DNA of 64,000 bases from Ditylenchus dipsaci (taxonomy: Eukaryota; Nematoda; Chromadorea; Rhabditida; Anguinidae), in contig SADC01000886.1 of the NCBI GenBank assembly GCA_004194705.1, positions 434,001 to 498,000 on the forward strand, written 5' to 3'. This document shows positions 21,801-34,765 of this stretch, piece by piece; the stretch's first letter is position 1, and the number at the start of each line of letters is the position of its first letter. The translations under genes and the position numbers were made by a program. The notes under the pieces were generated by a model, which worked only from the letters and a program-made list of their open reading frames with translations, searched no databases and was not told the DNA's origin.

Positions 21801-22609
21801 ATAGTAGTTTGAAAAGAAGAGGCAGTAGTCGCGAGTTCAAATTGGTCGGCAGTTAAAAGTCGTCCTTGGACATACCTGAGACATTAATCCCAATCCATTG
21901 CTCTAATCCCTAATCCAAGATTTCAAGGTAAACTGCCCTTTTCTCCCGTTCCCATTTCGTCAAAAAACTGCTTTGAAAATTTATTTGCGTGCACACAAAA
22001 AAGACTTTACAAGCAAAAGAGGCCAATTTTTCCGCACCAAAACATCGACCACAAATTTGTTTTATTGGATGTTATGATGATTTGTCCTGCCCTCTTCTCC
22101 AATCTCGTTAACTCTTCAAATGAAATGGGGGAGGGGGATGCTTTACAAGTAGCCAACAGACATTAATTCCATCTATTATATAAACACATTGAGGTAGTAG
22201 ACACACATCCTTGAATGAGGCAATTCACCAACATTATTATGCTCCTCCATCTCAACAACTTTCACTATCAAAATAAAATTTGGCAAAGAAAAAGAAAAAC
22301 ACAAAACGAAAATGAACCTACGGTGAATATGAAGGTTTTTAACCTGAAATTATGACCCTATATTATGATTTTAAATTTAATTTTAAGAATCGTGGTGAGG
22401 TTGACCAGACACAAAATCCCGAATTCAGGATCTTGAACGAAAAGTCCCTCGAAATCAGGCAGGAAAAAAACCCGCTGCATTCATTCCTGAAAAATTAGGA
22501 TTTCAATTCGAAAATCAGGAAATTCTTAATAAAACGTGACATCTAGCCACCCTGGTTATGGTTTTTGGCTCAAGTGACTTCATTTTTAAAAACAACAACA
22601 AATCGAGAA
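21801..22609. other. No recognised feature
   Basis: No gene or paired repeat. A let-7-seed look-alike at 22189 lacks a hairpin partner. Confidence 0.35.
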
Positions 22610-22684
22610 AGAAAACGAACTAGTGTCCCGCGCGCATTCAAACATGTGAAATTCTCGTTCTTGGTAACGGCGATGGCCCTTTAA
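22610..22684. mobile_element. Right half of a TTAA foldback MITE
   Basis: GTGTCCCGCGCGCATTCAAA ... GGCGATGGCCCTTTAA matches the right arm of 9800-9990. The left arm is missing. Confidence 0.7.
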
Positions 22685-23235
22685 GCGATTTCTAGATCGA
22701 GTACAGTTGACTATGAGATTACAGTTGACTAATTTACTGGCTGTAACAGTACAGGGTGACTTGATTTTTGTGGCGTTGGTTTATTAAAGGGTATCGGCCT
22801 ATTAGAGAAAATACGGAGTGAGCATGAGTTGGGCAGTCAGTGTTTCAAAATAATTTTTCTATGGAAGAAAAAAGATTTACAGCTGTTTTCGAGTGAGAGG
22901 CTCTCAAAAAGTGCCTGAACTCTAACTGTAAAAATGTAACAAACAACACTAAATTTATCAATGATCACCATCCAATATCCCACCGACGGTGATCAATAGT
23001 GGTTGGAATGCGCAGATATGTGCGAGAGAGTTGCACTCCCTCACTTGTTTATCTCTTGGTTGAGGCAAAGCCTTTATAAACGTCCTTATAGATTTATCCA
23101 CCAATACACATGCAAAACCTCAACAATGGTGATTCACCTTGATTTAAATATTTTTTCAGCAGCCTTATTCTGAACACCAATAATCAACACAATTTTGTTT
23201 CGATTTCACATCTATTTCACAAAAGGTTGCAGTGA
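22685..23235. other. No recognised feature
   Basis: Contains a stray TTAGAGAAAATACGG terminus at about 22800 and otherwise nothing assignable. Confidence 0.35.
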
Positions 23236-23239
23236 CGAA

Positions 23240-24075
23240 TCCCCCCCCCCACGGGGACTGATCAGGTGGAGGAGATAACTTCATATTCGTGTTTCTCGAC
23301 CCCGATTTCATGAGAAAGCCGCGCGTTTTTTTGGTTCTGAGAAAAAAAAATTTCGAACCACAGGGGGGGGGGGGGTATCATGGTTTTTTAGTCAAAATTT
23401 GAAAAATTTAAATTGGCGCCTTTTGAATTTAAAAGGGAATAAGGGCTGTATTGGGAGGGGAAGGAATAAAAAGGGGCCACTTTTATGGCAGAACATTATA
23501 AATTTGAATATCTATATTCTTCGACTGCCTCACCATGTTTTTCAACTGGGCCGTGGCAAAAAAAGACTCTATATGCATTTTATGGTCAAGAATACTTCTC
23601 GGAATCATGTCTAAGGTAAGTGTGTGCGCGCATCTCTAACTCTCAAGCCCCTGCGCCCCTTCGGGGGCGCAGGGGCTTGGAGTTGAGATGCGCACACCCA
23701 CATACCTTAGACACAAATCACTCGAAAGTGACTCTGGATGCATGAAAAGCATGCATACCAGAGTTTATTTATGCGGTAGGCCCCAGTATTCAAAACTATG
23801 TTCAACATCTTCTTGTTAGTGGCCCCTGTGTGATTAGTGGCCCCTTTTATTCCTTCCCCTCCCTATACAGCCCTTAATCCCTTTTAAATTCAAAAGGCGC
23901 CAATTTAAATTTTTCAAATTTTGACTAAAAAACCATGGTACCCCCCCCTGTGGTTCGAAAAAATTTTTTTCTCAGAACTAAAAAAACGCGCGGCTTTCTC
24001 ATGAAATCGGGGTCGAGAAACACGAATATGAAGTTATCTCCTCCACCTGATCAGTCCCCGTGGGGGGGGGATTCT
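23240..24075. mobile_element. Large palindrome carrying the multi-hairpin element
   Basis: Outer arms of about 230 bp (CACGGGGACTGATCAGGTGG ... CTCGACCCCGATTTCATGAG ... AATTGGCGCCTTTTGAATTT) are mirrored at 23870-24075. The spacer (about 23540-23790) is a clean copy of the multi-hairpin element, with the stem GCCCCTGCGCCCC/GGGGGCGCAGGGGC. Arm fragments recur at 24480-24540 and 43025-43125. Confidence 0.85.
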
Positions 24076-24599
24076 GAACTCAAGCCCACAAAATATGTTT
24101 TTATAAATACGGCGAAAATTAACATTTCAATTTTTATATAAAAGGGGTCTTACAACTTTTAAAAGGCGGATACCAGGCCAATTCAATTCAATATTTCGAG
24201 CTTCAAATTTGTTGAGTACCGTATTTAATAAGTAACAATTAATAAGTAAGACGAAAAATAATCTCACCGCTTAACAAGATATTATGACAAGATATTTTAA
24301 GATATTACTGCATTTAGTGTTAAAAAATCACTGGGACATTCTGTTCTCTCTTTGTGTTTTAAAAATTTGGCTAGACGTCATATCTAGACAAAGTCATTGC
24401 AATTTCAGTGTCAAAATTGAGAATTTCAGAAAGTTGTATTTATACAAAGCTTTTATAGAAAAATCCATTTTATGGCGCCATTTAAATTTTTAAAGGGAAT
24501 GAAGAATGTATGGGAGGGAAGGAAAAAAGGGCCACTTTCATGGCAAAACCTAAGAAAGTAAATATTAGTATATTTTGGCTGTCGTACCAAGTTTCTCAA

Positions 24600-24720
24600 C
24601 ATGGGCCGTGGCAAAAAAGCCTTTATATGGTTTGTTGATCAGGAGTCTTGCTCGGAATCATGTCTATGGTAAGTGAGTGCGCGCATCTCTAACTCTCAAC
24701 CACTGGGCCCCCGAAGAGGG
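24600..24720 (+). mobile_element. Left half of a multi-hairpin element
   Basis: GGGCCGTGGCAAAAAAGCC to GAGTGCGCGCATCTCTAACT, breaking off before the central GC-rich stem. Confidence 0.7.
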
Positions 24721-24917
24721 CTAGAATTATTTCCACAAATTACCAGCCAAAATTTTTTAATTTCGGAAAATGGCCGTTTCTATCGTTTTTAGGGCATATG
24801 AAATACTTAGACCCAAAAACTCACTTTTGGCTCTGGCCAAATAGTGTACTCCTGCCCTAAAAAAATTTCAATTTACGAGTGGTTTAAAAACCCCCTGAGA
24901 TTATCAAAAATATATGT

Positions 24918-25170
24918 TACCGTATTTCCTCTAATAACTCCCCTGCTCCAATAACTCACCCCCTCAACTTTGAGGGCCTATATCTCAGCTCAGAACAAAT
25001 ATTTTGCAAAGCTGTTTATTGCGTTTTCTTAATTCCCACGAGCTCTACCGATTCCAGTTTTTAAATTTAATACTTTCACCCAAAAATCTCGAGATCGACC
25101 TCAAATTTTTCCAATTTTCAGCGACCCAAAAAATAACTCACCCGGGTGAGTTATTAGAGGAAATACGGTA
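24918..25170. mobile_element. TACCGTATTT-type MITE
   Basis: TACCGTATTTCCTCTAATAA and its mirror ending at 25170; body contains ACTCACCC repeats near both ends. Confidence 0.85.
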
Positions 25171-25999
25171 TATAAAGTAGAATTCCGCATCAAAATGCAA
25201 TTTATAATTTTCTTCGATAACTCCTGTCTCACAGCTACAAATTAATTTGCGGAAATATGTATGAAGGACATTGACTTTCGCTTTCTTCATCATCATTACC
25301 TTTACATCACAGACTCATAAAAAGTGGAAAGAAGTAAAAGAGAACACATTTTACTCCACTTCCTATTGACCATCCCTTTTGCAGTTGGGGTTATGCTTGG
25401 CTGCAAAGCAGGCATACAGGGCAAAGGGTGGTATTGCTGACCACAAATGTGCTTTTGGTGTTTCTTTCTGGTGTATTCGCCCTTTTTTAAAGGGGTTGGA
25501 GGTGGGCAGGAACGAGCATTGACAACTGGAGTGGAATAAATCCGGAAAGGTTGAGCAGGTTTTTGTGGTGATGGGGCTGCTGCAGGGATTGATCTATGAA
25601 CACAAAAACGGATTAAAACTTTAATATCCAAAGATGAGATTTTCGTAGAGACAAGGTTCTTAAGGTTCTATTAAAATACTAAAGCAAAATAATTCAGTAA
25701 CATTTGTTAAACCCTTCAACACGGAAAAGTCATCTTGTGCTGAATTCACGCCGAACACGAAAACGGGAGAAAATTGACAAAAAGTGGTAGTTCGAACAGA
25801 TAAAACAGCTTTTAAACTTGTAACATGAATTTCTTCGGCCGGAGTACACAATCTGTACTTCGTCCGAAAATGCCCAAGTAAGTACTTAAAGTCATTTCAC
25901 AATGACATTTGAAGTTTCCCGTTTTCCCAACAGCCAAATTGTCTTGAGTATCTGCTAGTTAAGTATCAATGCTACAAAATGAGTGTTCAGTGAAAAAAT
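25171..25999. other. Unassigned; weak open frames
   Basis: Minus-strand frames at 25631-25302 and 25851-25660 resemble nothing known and have no supporting splice pattern. Confidence 0.3.
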
Positions 26000-26241
26000 G
26001 GACGCTAGTAGCGAATACCCCCCCCCCCCCCAACGATTTTCACTTTTTTTACTTTAGTAAAAAGTACCCAAATATATGTCCCAGACCCCGAAAATGTGCG
26101 CAAACTCTTCATTAGTCACAACTTCCGTACGCTGGCCTACCCCAAGCCTAAGGGCTAAGCTAAACTTGTTGTTTGCAAGGGTAGTTACAGCAATTTTTAA
26201 AGGTCGGATGCTTGGGGGGGGTTATTCGCTACTAGCGCCAA
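26000..26241. mobile_element. MITE with GGCGCTAGTAGCGAATA ends
   Basis: GACGCTAGTAGCGAATACCC at the left, mirrored GGGTTATTCGCTACTAGCGCC at the right. The body (CCCAAATATATGTCCCAGAC, CGTACGCTGGCCTACCCC) reappears in reverse orientation at 59406-59640. Confidence 0.75.
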
Positions 26242-27590
26242 AAAATGATATTTCTATATAAATGTAGAGATTCTTGAAATTCCTTCGCCCTTTATTTGCT
26301 TGAACACCCAGCTGGATTAAAATCGCTATTTCCAACTAAACCATAAAGTGTATTTGCGTTCTAAATTCAACAATAAAATTTTGTTATGCTACGCATCCAC
26401 AATTTTAATTGACGTCTCTCTATTCTGCAAAAAGGATATTTAGGGCTTGACCAGGAGTGTGTGGTTTAATCCCTGCTCATGTTTCCTCATTTTCAGATTT
26501 TGTAGTTTTGGTTTTCCAAGCTATACAGTTGAAGATAAATAAAAGGGGAAATTTAATCTCCTGAAATTTTAAGAAAATGAGAATGGAAAGTTGCTCGAAA
26601 ATTGAAATCACCATAGCGGAGTGGTGCAATAGGGGATTCTTCCTGCACTAAATTCTTATGCTTGGAGTTAGAGAAATAAGGCACCAGAAATAGGGTTTCC
26701 AGCCCTCGGAGGATTTCCAACCGCCCTTCTCCGAGCGCGTTTTCGACGATTACACACCTCCTCTAAATATCCTACGTGAAAATTTAGAGTGTTAGGATAT
26801 AGCGTAATCGAATGCTCGTGATTTTACTGTAATTTAGCCTCGCAATTTTTTTACATTGAGTCATGCGAAAAATGAGATATCAGAAAGAAATACATGTGGC
26901 CCAAGTATTCCAGCCTTTGAAATGCCTTAATTTTTTTTCCAGAACTCCGAAAAAAATTTTTTGTGGATCAATTCGGTGCCGCCTCATTTTAGCAAATGGT
27001 CCGCCCCATTTTAGTCGGCTGCAAATGGCCCTATTTTAGCAAAAGGAAAGAAAACACAATAGATAGACATACTGTTCACAAAAAACAGCAATGAGAATTT
27101 AAAAAAAAATTAGAACTAAAAAATTTCAAAAAATGGTAGATTTTTCAGTTCACCATGTATACATTGAGTCTTATCTGCTCTGCAGAGTTAGAGCAAATCT
27201 CTTAAATAATAAGCACCTGTGAAAACTAAGAGCCATTGTAAGCCCAGAAATTATTTTCCTAGTCAAATTTGCAGAGTTCTTTTAATTTCCCGCAAAAATA
27301 TGTTATAAAATCAAAAGGCACCTCTTCTTCTTCTTTTGAAAGGCCGCGGGATATGGACACTCTGATAAAGAGATTCATAAGTGAATTAAATGGCCAGGAG
27401 AAGACCAAGCTCAGTTGCTCCATGAACGTGAGCTCTAATTGTTGGAAAAGGCTTAATGACTGTGTTAAAACTGATTGCTGTAATTTTAATTGTTGAAATA
27501 CTGCTAGCACAGAGTAAATGTTTTTGTTACTGTTTTTCACGCTTATTTAATAAAATTTTCAAAAACTGTCTGATTTTATATTGTGTGTTT
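26242..27590. other. No recognised feature
   Basis: No conserved coding sequence; frames around 27260-27540 on both strands look like shadows of a composition bias. Confidence 0.3.
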
Positions 27591-27596
27591 CAGATG

Positions 27597-27840
27597 CCGT
27601 ATTTTGTCTATTAAACCCCATGGGGGATTATTTTTCAAATTCTAAAAATCGAAAAATTTAAGGTCGATTTTGAGATTTTGTGTACTTATCCAAAATCTAA
27701 AAAATGGAATCAGGAGTGCTCCTGCTAATTAAGAAAAACGCAAAAAACAGATTTGCGAAATGTCTGCTCTAGACCGAGATATAAGGTCCGTAGGGTAAGG
27801 ATTATTAGAGAGTTGAGGATTGATAGAGAAAATACGGTGA
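27597..27840. mobile_element. TACCGTATTT-type MITE
   Basis: GCCGTATTTTGTCTATTAAA at left, mirrored GATTGATAGAGAAAATACGG at right. Confidence 0.75.
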
Positions 27841-27893
27841 ATAGAAATAAGAATAAGTAAAAAAATTTACCGTATTCACTCTCGAAAGCGAAT

Positions 27894-28134
27894 ACCGTAT
27901 TTCCTCTAATAAGCGCCCTCCCAAAATCCGCTATTTCTTAAATTCATTCTCCTCCTTTTATACCGGGTTTTTGTTTTCGAACGCCACATTTGTTAATACC
28001 AAAATGTAGCGCAGATTCCAGCTACATTTTGGTATATAACATATGTGGCGTTCGAAAACAAAACCCGTATAAAAGGAGGAGAACGAATTTAAGAAATAGC
28101 GGATTTTGGGAGGGCGCTTATTAGAGAAATACGT
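27894..28134. mobile_element. Palindromic TACCGTATTT-type MITE
   Basis: TACCGTATTTCCTCTAATAA then GCGCCCTCCC; mirrored on the right. The arms (over 90 bp) are nearly identical and meet at TACCAAAATGTAGC, a motif also found in palindromes at 13976-14170 and 41474-41990. Confidence 0.85.
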
Positions 28135-28363
28135 AGCTGGAAACTAATAAAAAAACCAATTTAAAAGCTATTATTTTAAATGATTTTGATGTTGATTGGT
28201 TTGATTTTGATTAAAATGTGTTTTTGATTCAATTTTCCTGGGTATTTTCCTGGATTTCAATTTCCCGGGGAAAAACCAACCCAACTGTAGGCATACACAC
28301 ATACCAAGTTAAGTGTATGGTCCCTTGAAGTTATAAGATAACTTTTTTCAGCTAGATATATCG

Positions 28364-28513
28364 TATTTACTCTATTATGGGGAGTTATTTTTCAACGCCC
28401 AAATATTCTTGAAATTGTTAATCAAAAATAGCGCTAACTCTGAAATCCTAGTAAAAAAAACAAGGGCTGAGAGAGCTATTAGAGGTAGGGAGTTAATAGA
28501 GTGAATACGGTAT
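28364..28513. mobile_element. TACCGTATTT-type MITE
   Basis: TCGTATTTACTCTATTATGG and mirrored GAGTTAATAGAGTGAATACGG, with the AATCCTAGT body shared with 12505-12667. Confidence 0.75.
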
Positions 28514-28897
28514 ATGGAATTTCGGATTTATTTGAAATAATTAAAAGGATAAAAATTTTAACTTTTTTTGCAATTTCTGTTTTCTGCACTTGCTTTATTT
28601 TATGCAAAAATTTAGAAAAGAAAAATGTATAATTTGTTATGCATTCTGATTTTTCAAGCATAGTCAGTTGAACCATTCCGATTACAATCGATTTGTTCTT
28701 TTAAAAAAGCGGCCATTGCTGACCAGTTAGCATTTTCTGCTCGTTTCAGTTCCCCTTTTAATAAACAAATCGAGTTTATATATTTTCGTTACTAAATAAT
28801 CCTTAGGGTAGTGCACCTTAATTGTCGAGTATTTTTCATTTTTCAAACCTATTTAGCTTGCTATTTTTTAAATGCTGGAATTGCAGGAATATGGGCA

Positions 28898-29083
28898 CAG
28901 TCAGCTGGATTTAGCATCGCCCCGATTTAACGTCACCCCGGTTTAAGGCCATTCAAAAATAGACCAATTTGGTTGGCTTTGACTAAAATTCAGTCAAAGT
29001 GAACCTCCGATTCAGCGTCACCCTAGATTTAAGGTCACCTCAGGGCCGGTCCTTGGGGATGGCGTTGAATCAAGGGTTGGCTG
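28898..29083. mobile_element. Pogo-like MITE
   Basis: CAGTCAGCTGGATTTAGC at left and GAATCAAGGGTTGGCTG at right, with repeated GATTTAACGTCACCCC phrases inside. Diverged ends. Confidence 0.6.
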
Positions 29084-29709
29084 TAGTCCAATGCAGTCTT
29101 TTCAATCGTTTCAATCTTTCTAACCATTAAACCAATATTTTTTTCAGCCATTTCAAAGTCTAATCACTAAGTTAAGATGGATACATTGACTGAGTTTGAC
29201 ATGTTTTGCTTTAAATATCCGCGCTTAAATCAATGAGCAGTCGTTGATCTAGGTGTCGGGCTTTAACCAATTTAGTCGAATATATATTTAAGTAATTCAT
29301 CTTCCCATCCATTGCTTAATCCTCTTAATCAGCCTAGCAAAAAGTTAGACTTGCTGCTGCTGCTAAGAACAGCTGCTCTCAATAGCTACTGCTGAAATCC
29401 AAACTATTTTTGATAAGCTCAGATGTCTGATTTGTCTTGCTTCTAATCCAATACTGAAATCTGTTGGCTAAAGGAAGAGAAAGGATTGCTAGCTATAGCT
29501 TCAAGGTTGTTCCTCCCACCTTTTGTTGCTTAGATCTGGCTGGCCCTGCTGCTGAAGAGTAATAATAGCTAGGGCATTTAGTTAGATGGGGCAAATGCTT
29601 TGTGTCTTTATAGATCTGTTCCATTTTGAAGTGAAATATGTGTGTCGTTGATTTGTGTTGATTACTGTATATGCTCTAATAGTTTGCCTTCTTAGAAATG
29701 ACAAAATGT
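29084..29709. other. No recognised feature
   Basis: Includes CTG/GCT-rich stretches (29345-29400, 29530-29560) but no gene. Confidence 0.35.
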
Positions 29710-29717
29710 ATCTAAAA

Positions 29718-29891
29718 CAAGGCTGCCAGGTTTATTTTTGAAAAATAAGGACATTTTAGGATATTTTATCAAGTGCTTATAGCTCTTTTGATGCTAAAAA
29801 TAAGATTTTGACTAAAAATTTCAAAGAATAATAGGATTTGGAATCCCAAAATAAGGACAAATCTTATAAATAAGGACGCCTGGCAACCCTG
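29718..29891. mobile_element. hAT MITE with perfect 8-bp target duplication
   Basis: CAAGGCTGCCAGG ... CCTGGCAACCCTG flanked by ATCTAAAA on both sides (29710-29717, 29892-29899). The body repeats AATAAGGACA motifs. Confidence 0.88.
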
Positions 29892-29950
29892 ATCTAAAAT
29901 AAATTCATTTCCATATTCTCATATTCCTACATTTTTTTGTGTACATGAAA

Positions 29951-30673
29951 ATTTGGACGCTACTTGCAGATACCCACCGCCCCCCCCCCGCCCCCCAAAT
30001 CAACTTTTTTTAAAAGTTTTAAAACATCCTATATCGACTCAAAATCGCCTCAGGAGTTTTCAAAAAGACATTATTTTTAAGTTCTGGTCGATAAAAAATT
30101 GAGTTTTGGGCACTTTTAAATTTTGACTTTTATCTGTTTTATCATGTTTTGGTCACTGGAGCTGGGCAAAAGTAGTCTCTAAATGCATTTTTTATCAAGA
30201 GTCTTGCTCGGAATTATGTCTAAGGTAAGTGAGTGCGCGTATCTCTAACCAACCAAGCCCCTGTGCTTCCTTCGGGGGCGCAGGGGGCTTGGTTGCTTGG
30301 GGTTGAGATGCGCACCCCCACATACCTTAGACATAAATCACTCGAAAGGGACTCTGGATGCATAAAAATGTATGCATACCAGAGTTTCTTTATGCGGTAG
30401 GCCCCAGTCAACAAAACTATGTTCAACATCTTCCTTTTTGTTCAAAATTGGCCCCTTTTGGTCTGTTCCCACCCTAATACAGCCTTAAATCCTTCGAAAA
30501 TGGTCAAAATGGGTACTTTTGGTGGTCCAGAAACTCGATTTTTTATTGACCAGAACTCAAAAATAATGTCTTTTTTGAGCTTCTGAGGCCATTTTAGGTC
30601 GATATATGGTGTTTGGGAACATTTTAAAAAAATTTCATTGGGGGGGGGGTGTTATATGCAAGTATCGCCAAAT
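29951..30673. mobile_element. Foldback element carrying a multi-hairpin copy
   Basis: Ends TTTGGACGCTACTTGCAGATA and TATATGCAAGTATCGCCAAA with C- and G-tracts just inside. Inner arms (AACTCAATTTTTTATCG type) mirror around 30100/30535. The core 30175-30410 is a multi-hairpin copy with the stem GGGGGCGCAGGGGGC. Confidence 0.75.
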
Positions 30674-30706
30674 TTGTTTTCTCCTTGATAAGGCCGTACT
30701 TGCGTG

Positions 30707-30900
30707 CAGTGTTGAGAATTTTCAAATTTCTCGTCTTCGTACCAAAAATTTCGGGCCTCGTACTTCGTACTCGTCCTCGTACCTACTTTTGAAAAGCGGT
30801 CATGCTCGTCTTCGTCCTCGTAGTACGAGGCTAAAATATGCTCGTACTCATCTTCGTCCTCGTCTTTTTCTGTGTTTCTGCTCGTACTTTGTACTAAAAA
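30707..30900. mobile_element. hAT-like MITE of TCGTACTCGTCC motifs
   Basis: Starts CAGTGTTGAG, a hAT-type end, then about ten variants of CTCGTACTTCGTACTCGTCC. The right end is unclear. The Asp/Glu/Tyr-rich minus-strand frame is a by-product. Confidence 0.5.
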
Positions 30901-31010
30901 GCAAATTTTCATTGAAAATTTATACATTTTTGCTTAAATGCTCATATATTTTTTTGTTAAATGATAATAGAATCCGACAACAAAAGCATCCCTGAAGGTA
31001 ATTTCGAATA

Positions 31011-31322
31011 CAGTCGACGCTCCCAATAACATACACCCCAAAAGTTCGTTCCCGCCTAAGGTCCGACACTTTTTTTAGCCCCATTTTTTCAAATTTTTTC
31101 CATTTCTGTTTGACAGTCTGGTCGCAAATATCGCAAGGATTCCGATTTTGCCGATCATTTTTGCAGAAAACAATGATTTTGACATTTAAAAAGCAAAAAC
31201 TCCCATTAACATACACCGAAATCCAAACAGAAATGGAAAAATTTTGAAAAAAGGGGCTAAAAAAGTGTCGGACCTTAGGCGGGAACGAACTTTTGGGTGT
31301 ATGTTATTGGGAGCATCGACTG
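31011..31322. mobile_element. Pogo-like MITE with long arms
   Basis: CAGTCGACGCTCCCAATAAC and its mirror (GTTATTGGGAGCATCGACTG), TA on both sides, arms of about 95 bp. Confidence 0.88.
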
Positions 31323-31684
31323 TATTTGCCTTTATGAACTAATTACAAAATAGGTATATTGAAAAACATTTCTGGTCTACTATGTATTAAACCATGTGCT
31401 CATGCGAAATTCTTCATTTTTGGGATGAAAAGTGTTATTTACATTTTTTGCGCATTAGAAGACTATGGTAGGTATAATGGTATAAGATACGATATACATG
31501 TTATAAAAGTTAGCGCTAAGTTCAGCTGCAATATTTCCCCTAGTTTAATTTTTGAGGTCAGGACTGTGACAGCAACCCTGAAACAGAAGATTTAAAATGT
31601 TTTGTAATGCTACATAAGTTACCTAAAAGCTACCGAAAAATGAAGTTAATAATCTTTGTACATTAATTTACAGGTATATTTATT

Positions 31685-34600
31685 ATGGCCACTAAATTTA
31701 TTGTATTTACTACTTTTCTGCTAGTGGTTTTGCTAAGCAGTTTTGCAGACACCAAAAAGTAGTCAATTTCAGATCTTTTATTATTTTAAATACACTAAGT
31801 GTTGTTTATTTTCGAAACTGAAAGTAATCGGAAACCTTCTTTATTTAAGATTTGTCGTTTATTTTAGACCCCAAATCTTTGGAAATATCTTTAGAGTCTT
31901 TAGATGTGGCAAAATATTTAAAATTTTCGAGATTTTACGACAAAATCAAGACCCAATAAGCACTGTGTAAAATGGCACTTAGCTCGGCTTGGCACGGCTT
32001 TTTTTGACTAAATGTTCTTTATTATTACAATATCCTTTATTCTAAAATTTCGAGTTCCGAGTCCTGCTTTAAGAAATTAATTATGACTGATAAAATTTGA
32101 ACACTTACCGGCTAAAAAAATTAAAAATCAATTACGAATTTTACAAATTCTTTTTACAATTACGAAAATGGTAAATAATAGCATAAAAGGAATTTATAAC
32201 TGTGAATTTTCGTTAAGGTCAAAAGCACCACAGGAAATGACTGGGAAGAGTTAGAGAGCATTCTGGATGACATTGACGAATCAAAGCAAGCTAAAAAGGC
32301 TGCACCTGCTCCCAAAGAGGTGAAAATATTTCAACTTGTATTTTAGAATAACATATATATTGCGTGTTTTGCAGCTGAACCAAATGTGTGCGATCAGCAC
32401 GTGTGTGGTTGGGGTAAAGAGTGTGTGGTGGACAAGAAGGGACGTCCAGTCTGTGAATGCATCTCTAGGTGCCCCACTTTGGACACCGACCCATTAGACC
32501 AGGTTCAACTAAATGATTATACAGAGTGCGCGAATATTCCGCACTTTCTCAAACAGTCATAACTTTTGTAATTTTGATTGTCAGTCAGATCTTCGTTTTT
32601 CGTTCAAAAAGACAATTGACGAACTTGTTAAATACCTTTAAATACCTAAATACCTTATCTCTATCGTGAATTTTTATTAAGCATTCCGAATTTAAGCATC
32701 CAGCTGAAAAAGAAAAAATCAAATGAAAATTGAGAACTCTGGTGTCAAACAGGTTCTTTGCTCATACCTTTTCCAACAACAATACAAAACTCGTTAAGAT
32801 GGAAATCCGAAAAGTCATGACCGCTTGTAATAGTCTGGAAAAGCGCATATTTTTTAAAAAATTAAAATTAAAGATTGAATAATTTTGTATCGGAGGAAGC
32901 AGAATTTCGGAACAGGACTTTGACCGAAAATTCCGCTTTTATGTTGCAAATAAGCTAGTCTGCATTTTCAAAAAAAATTGACTCATTTTGTCCGCTTTTT
33001 AGAGGCCATAAAAGCTGCTTTGCGAAAAGAGACAGATATTCACAAAAAATGAGCCTGGGTTTTCGTAGTTTCCCTGTCATCCTTTCCATGAGAAATTGAT
33101 GGCTGAATAATATTCAAGAAGCTAGATTTTAGTTTCCCATTATTACTTTTTTGAAAATTTTGACTTGCGCCTCTGAATTTCGAAATTGAGGATTTCGGGA
33201 TGTCGAAATTGTGGGTCACAGCCCAAAAAAAGGTAAAAAAATTTTTGATCAATAGAGGAAAAGAATTAGCACACAGCGTCTAAAATTGTATAACATAAAA
33301 AAATTGAAGATTCGTTAAATCCTAAGTTTTATCTAGTTACAACAAGGTATATTTGTAGGTGTGTGCCAGCAACAACCAGACCTACAACTCTTTGTGTGAG
33401 CTCTATCGCCAACGGTCAGTCTTCACTATCAAATAACTTTTTGGTGTTAAAAAAACTTGTGATTAAGTTGTGTGTGCAAGAAGCGTAGCGGTTTCGAGGC
33501 TGAATGCCAGGACCCCACAAATTCCAAAATCCACCTGGAGTATTTGGGTGGTTGCAAGCAGTTGGATGAGTGCACTGGTGAGTTAAACACCATTTTCGGC
33601 CAAAAAATGGATTTTAAGATGAGTTGATGGCCCAATTCCCTGACCGCATGAGTGACTGGCTGTTCCAAGTTATGAAGGAGCTGAAGAAGCGCCGTGAACT
33701 GCATAACATGGAGTGGGAGGAACTGATCTCTGAGGCTGAGACCAACGACGAGAAGAAGCACGTCTACCCAGTCATTTGGAAGTTCTGCGACTTGGACATC
33801 AAGGTTAACAATCCACACACACAGCCAAAAAACACAAAATACTTTTTAGCCTCACGACAAGCACGTGTCTCATCACGAGCTTATCCCTATTACTGGTTTG
33901 TCTAGTTTTGTAAATTTTCGTCAAATATTTGCAAAAACGGCTTTTGCAAAAATTTCGAAAAATCGGTCATATATTCTTGGTTAACAAGATTATTTTTTTG
34001 CGAATTTGCACGTCATATAGGGCCGATCCGGTGGTCCCATCTGCCTGAAATTTTTTCTCCAACAGCCCCGTCAAGTTTTTAAAATATACAGCCTAGCTAG
34101 GCCAGTCTCGGACTAAACTGCAATTTTCAAGTCTGAGCTTGTTTTTTACGGTCATGTGTAAAAACAACACCGAGCAAAAGTCTTTTAAATGCAGGGCTCC
34201 CAACTTGAAATTTCAAAATAAAGGGCATTTTGGTAAAATAAAGGACATTTGGTTAAAAAGTGCAATTTTATCCAATGCTTATTGGGTTTTCGAGTACCGA
34301 AAATAAAGGTTTTAAAGTGAAATCTCAAAAATCGTAAATATTTGAGGTCTCAAACAAAGGACGTTTGGGAGCCCTGTTTAAGTGCCATTTTTTACAAAGT
34401 CACCAACTTTTTAGCGAACATTCGAAAATATATCGGCGGGTAAGAGAAAGTAGGGTTAAAGTATATTTTTTGCTTCAATACAAATCTCCACTGCAAAAAA
34501 AACGGCAGATGTAATGTAGCAGCCTAAGAAATAATATTTTTATTTTTAAAGCCATATGTGTACATGTGATTTTCAGCGCCTGTTATCCCAATGGAGTCCT

Positions 34601-34765
34601 GCATTAAGCCCTTCCTCGAGCAATGCGACGCTGACAAAGACGGCTCTATCACCATCAAAGAATGGGGCAAATGCCTTGGACTTAAAGAGGGTAACTTTAA
34701 AGTTTTTCTTTAAATTTATTCAATAATACATTTTTATTTTAGGAGAAATTCAAGAACGGTGCTGA
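31685..34765 (+). CDS. SPARC: SPARC / osteonectin (BM-40), 9 exons
   Basis: A secreted, calcium-binding, collagen-binding matrix glycoprotein of basement membranes. Exons: 31685-31758, 32218-32319, 32375-32502, 33359-33414, 33468-33577, 33619-33803, 33850-33895, 34577-34690, 34743-34765. A signal peptide (MATKFIVFTTFLLVVLLSSF) is followed by an acidic segment (DWEELESILDDIDES), a Cys-rich follistatin-like domain (VCDQHVCGWGKECVV, VCASNNQTYNSLCEL, CVCKKRSGFEAEC), the helical EC domain (AQFPDRMSDWLFQVMKELKK) and an EF-hand loop DADKDGSITIKE, ending EIQERC. Phases agree from exon 3 to the stop. Joining exons 1-2 and 2-3 each needs one base that is not there, near the A run at 31754-31758 and near 32375. 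AATAAA lies at 34921-34926. The product resembles nematode OST-1 closely. Confidence 0.96.
34192..34376. mobile_element. hAT MITE in SPARC intron 7
   Basis: CAGGGCTCCCAA ... TTGGGAGCCCTG, flanked by TTTAAATG / TTTAAGTG (7 of 8). Body repeats AATAAAGGRCATTT. Same end type as 52138-52882. Confidence 0.88.

Noticed and set aside
22186..22210. TGAGGTAGTAGACACACAT, which begins with the let-7 seed
   Set aside because: No complementary arm within 100 bp on either side, so no pre-miRNA hairpin; a chance match.
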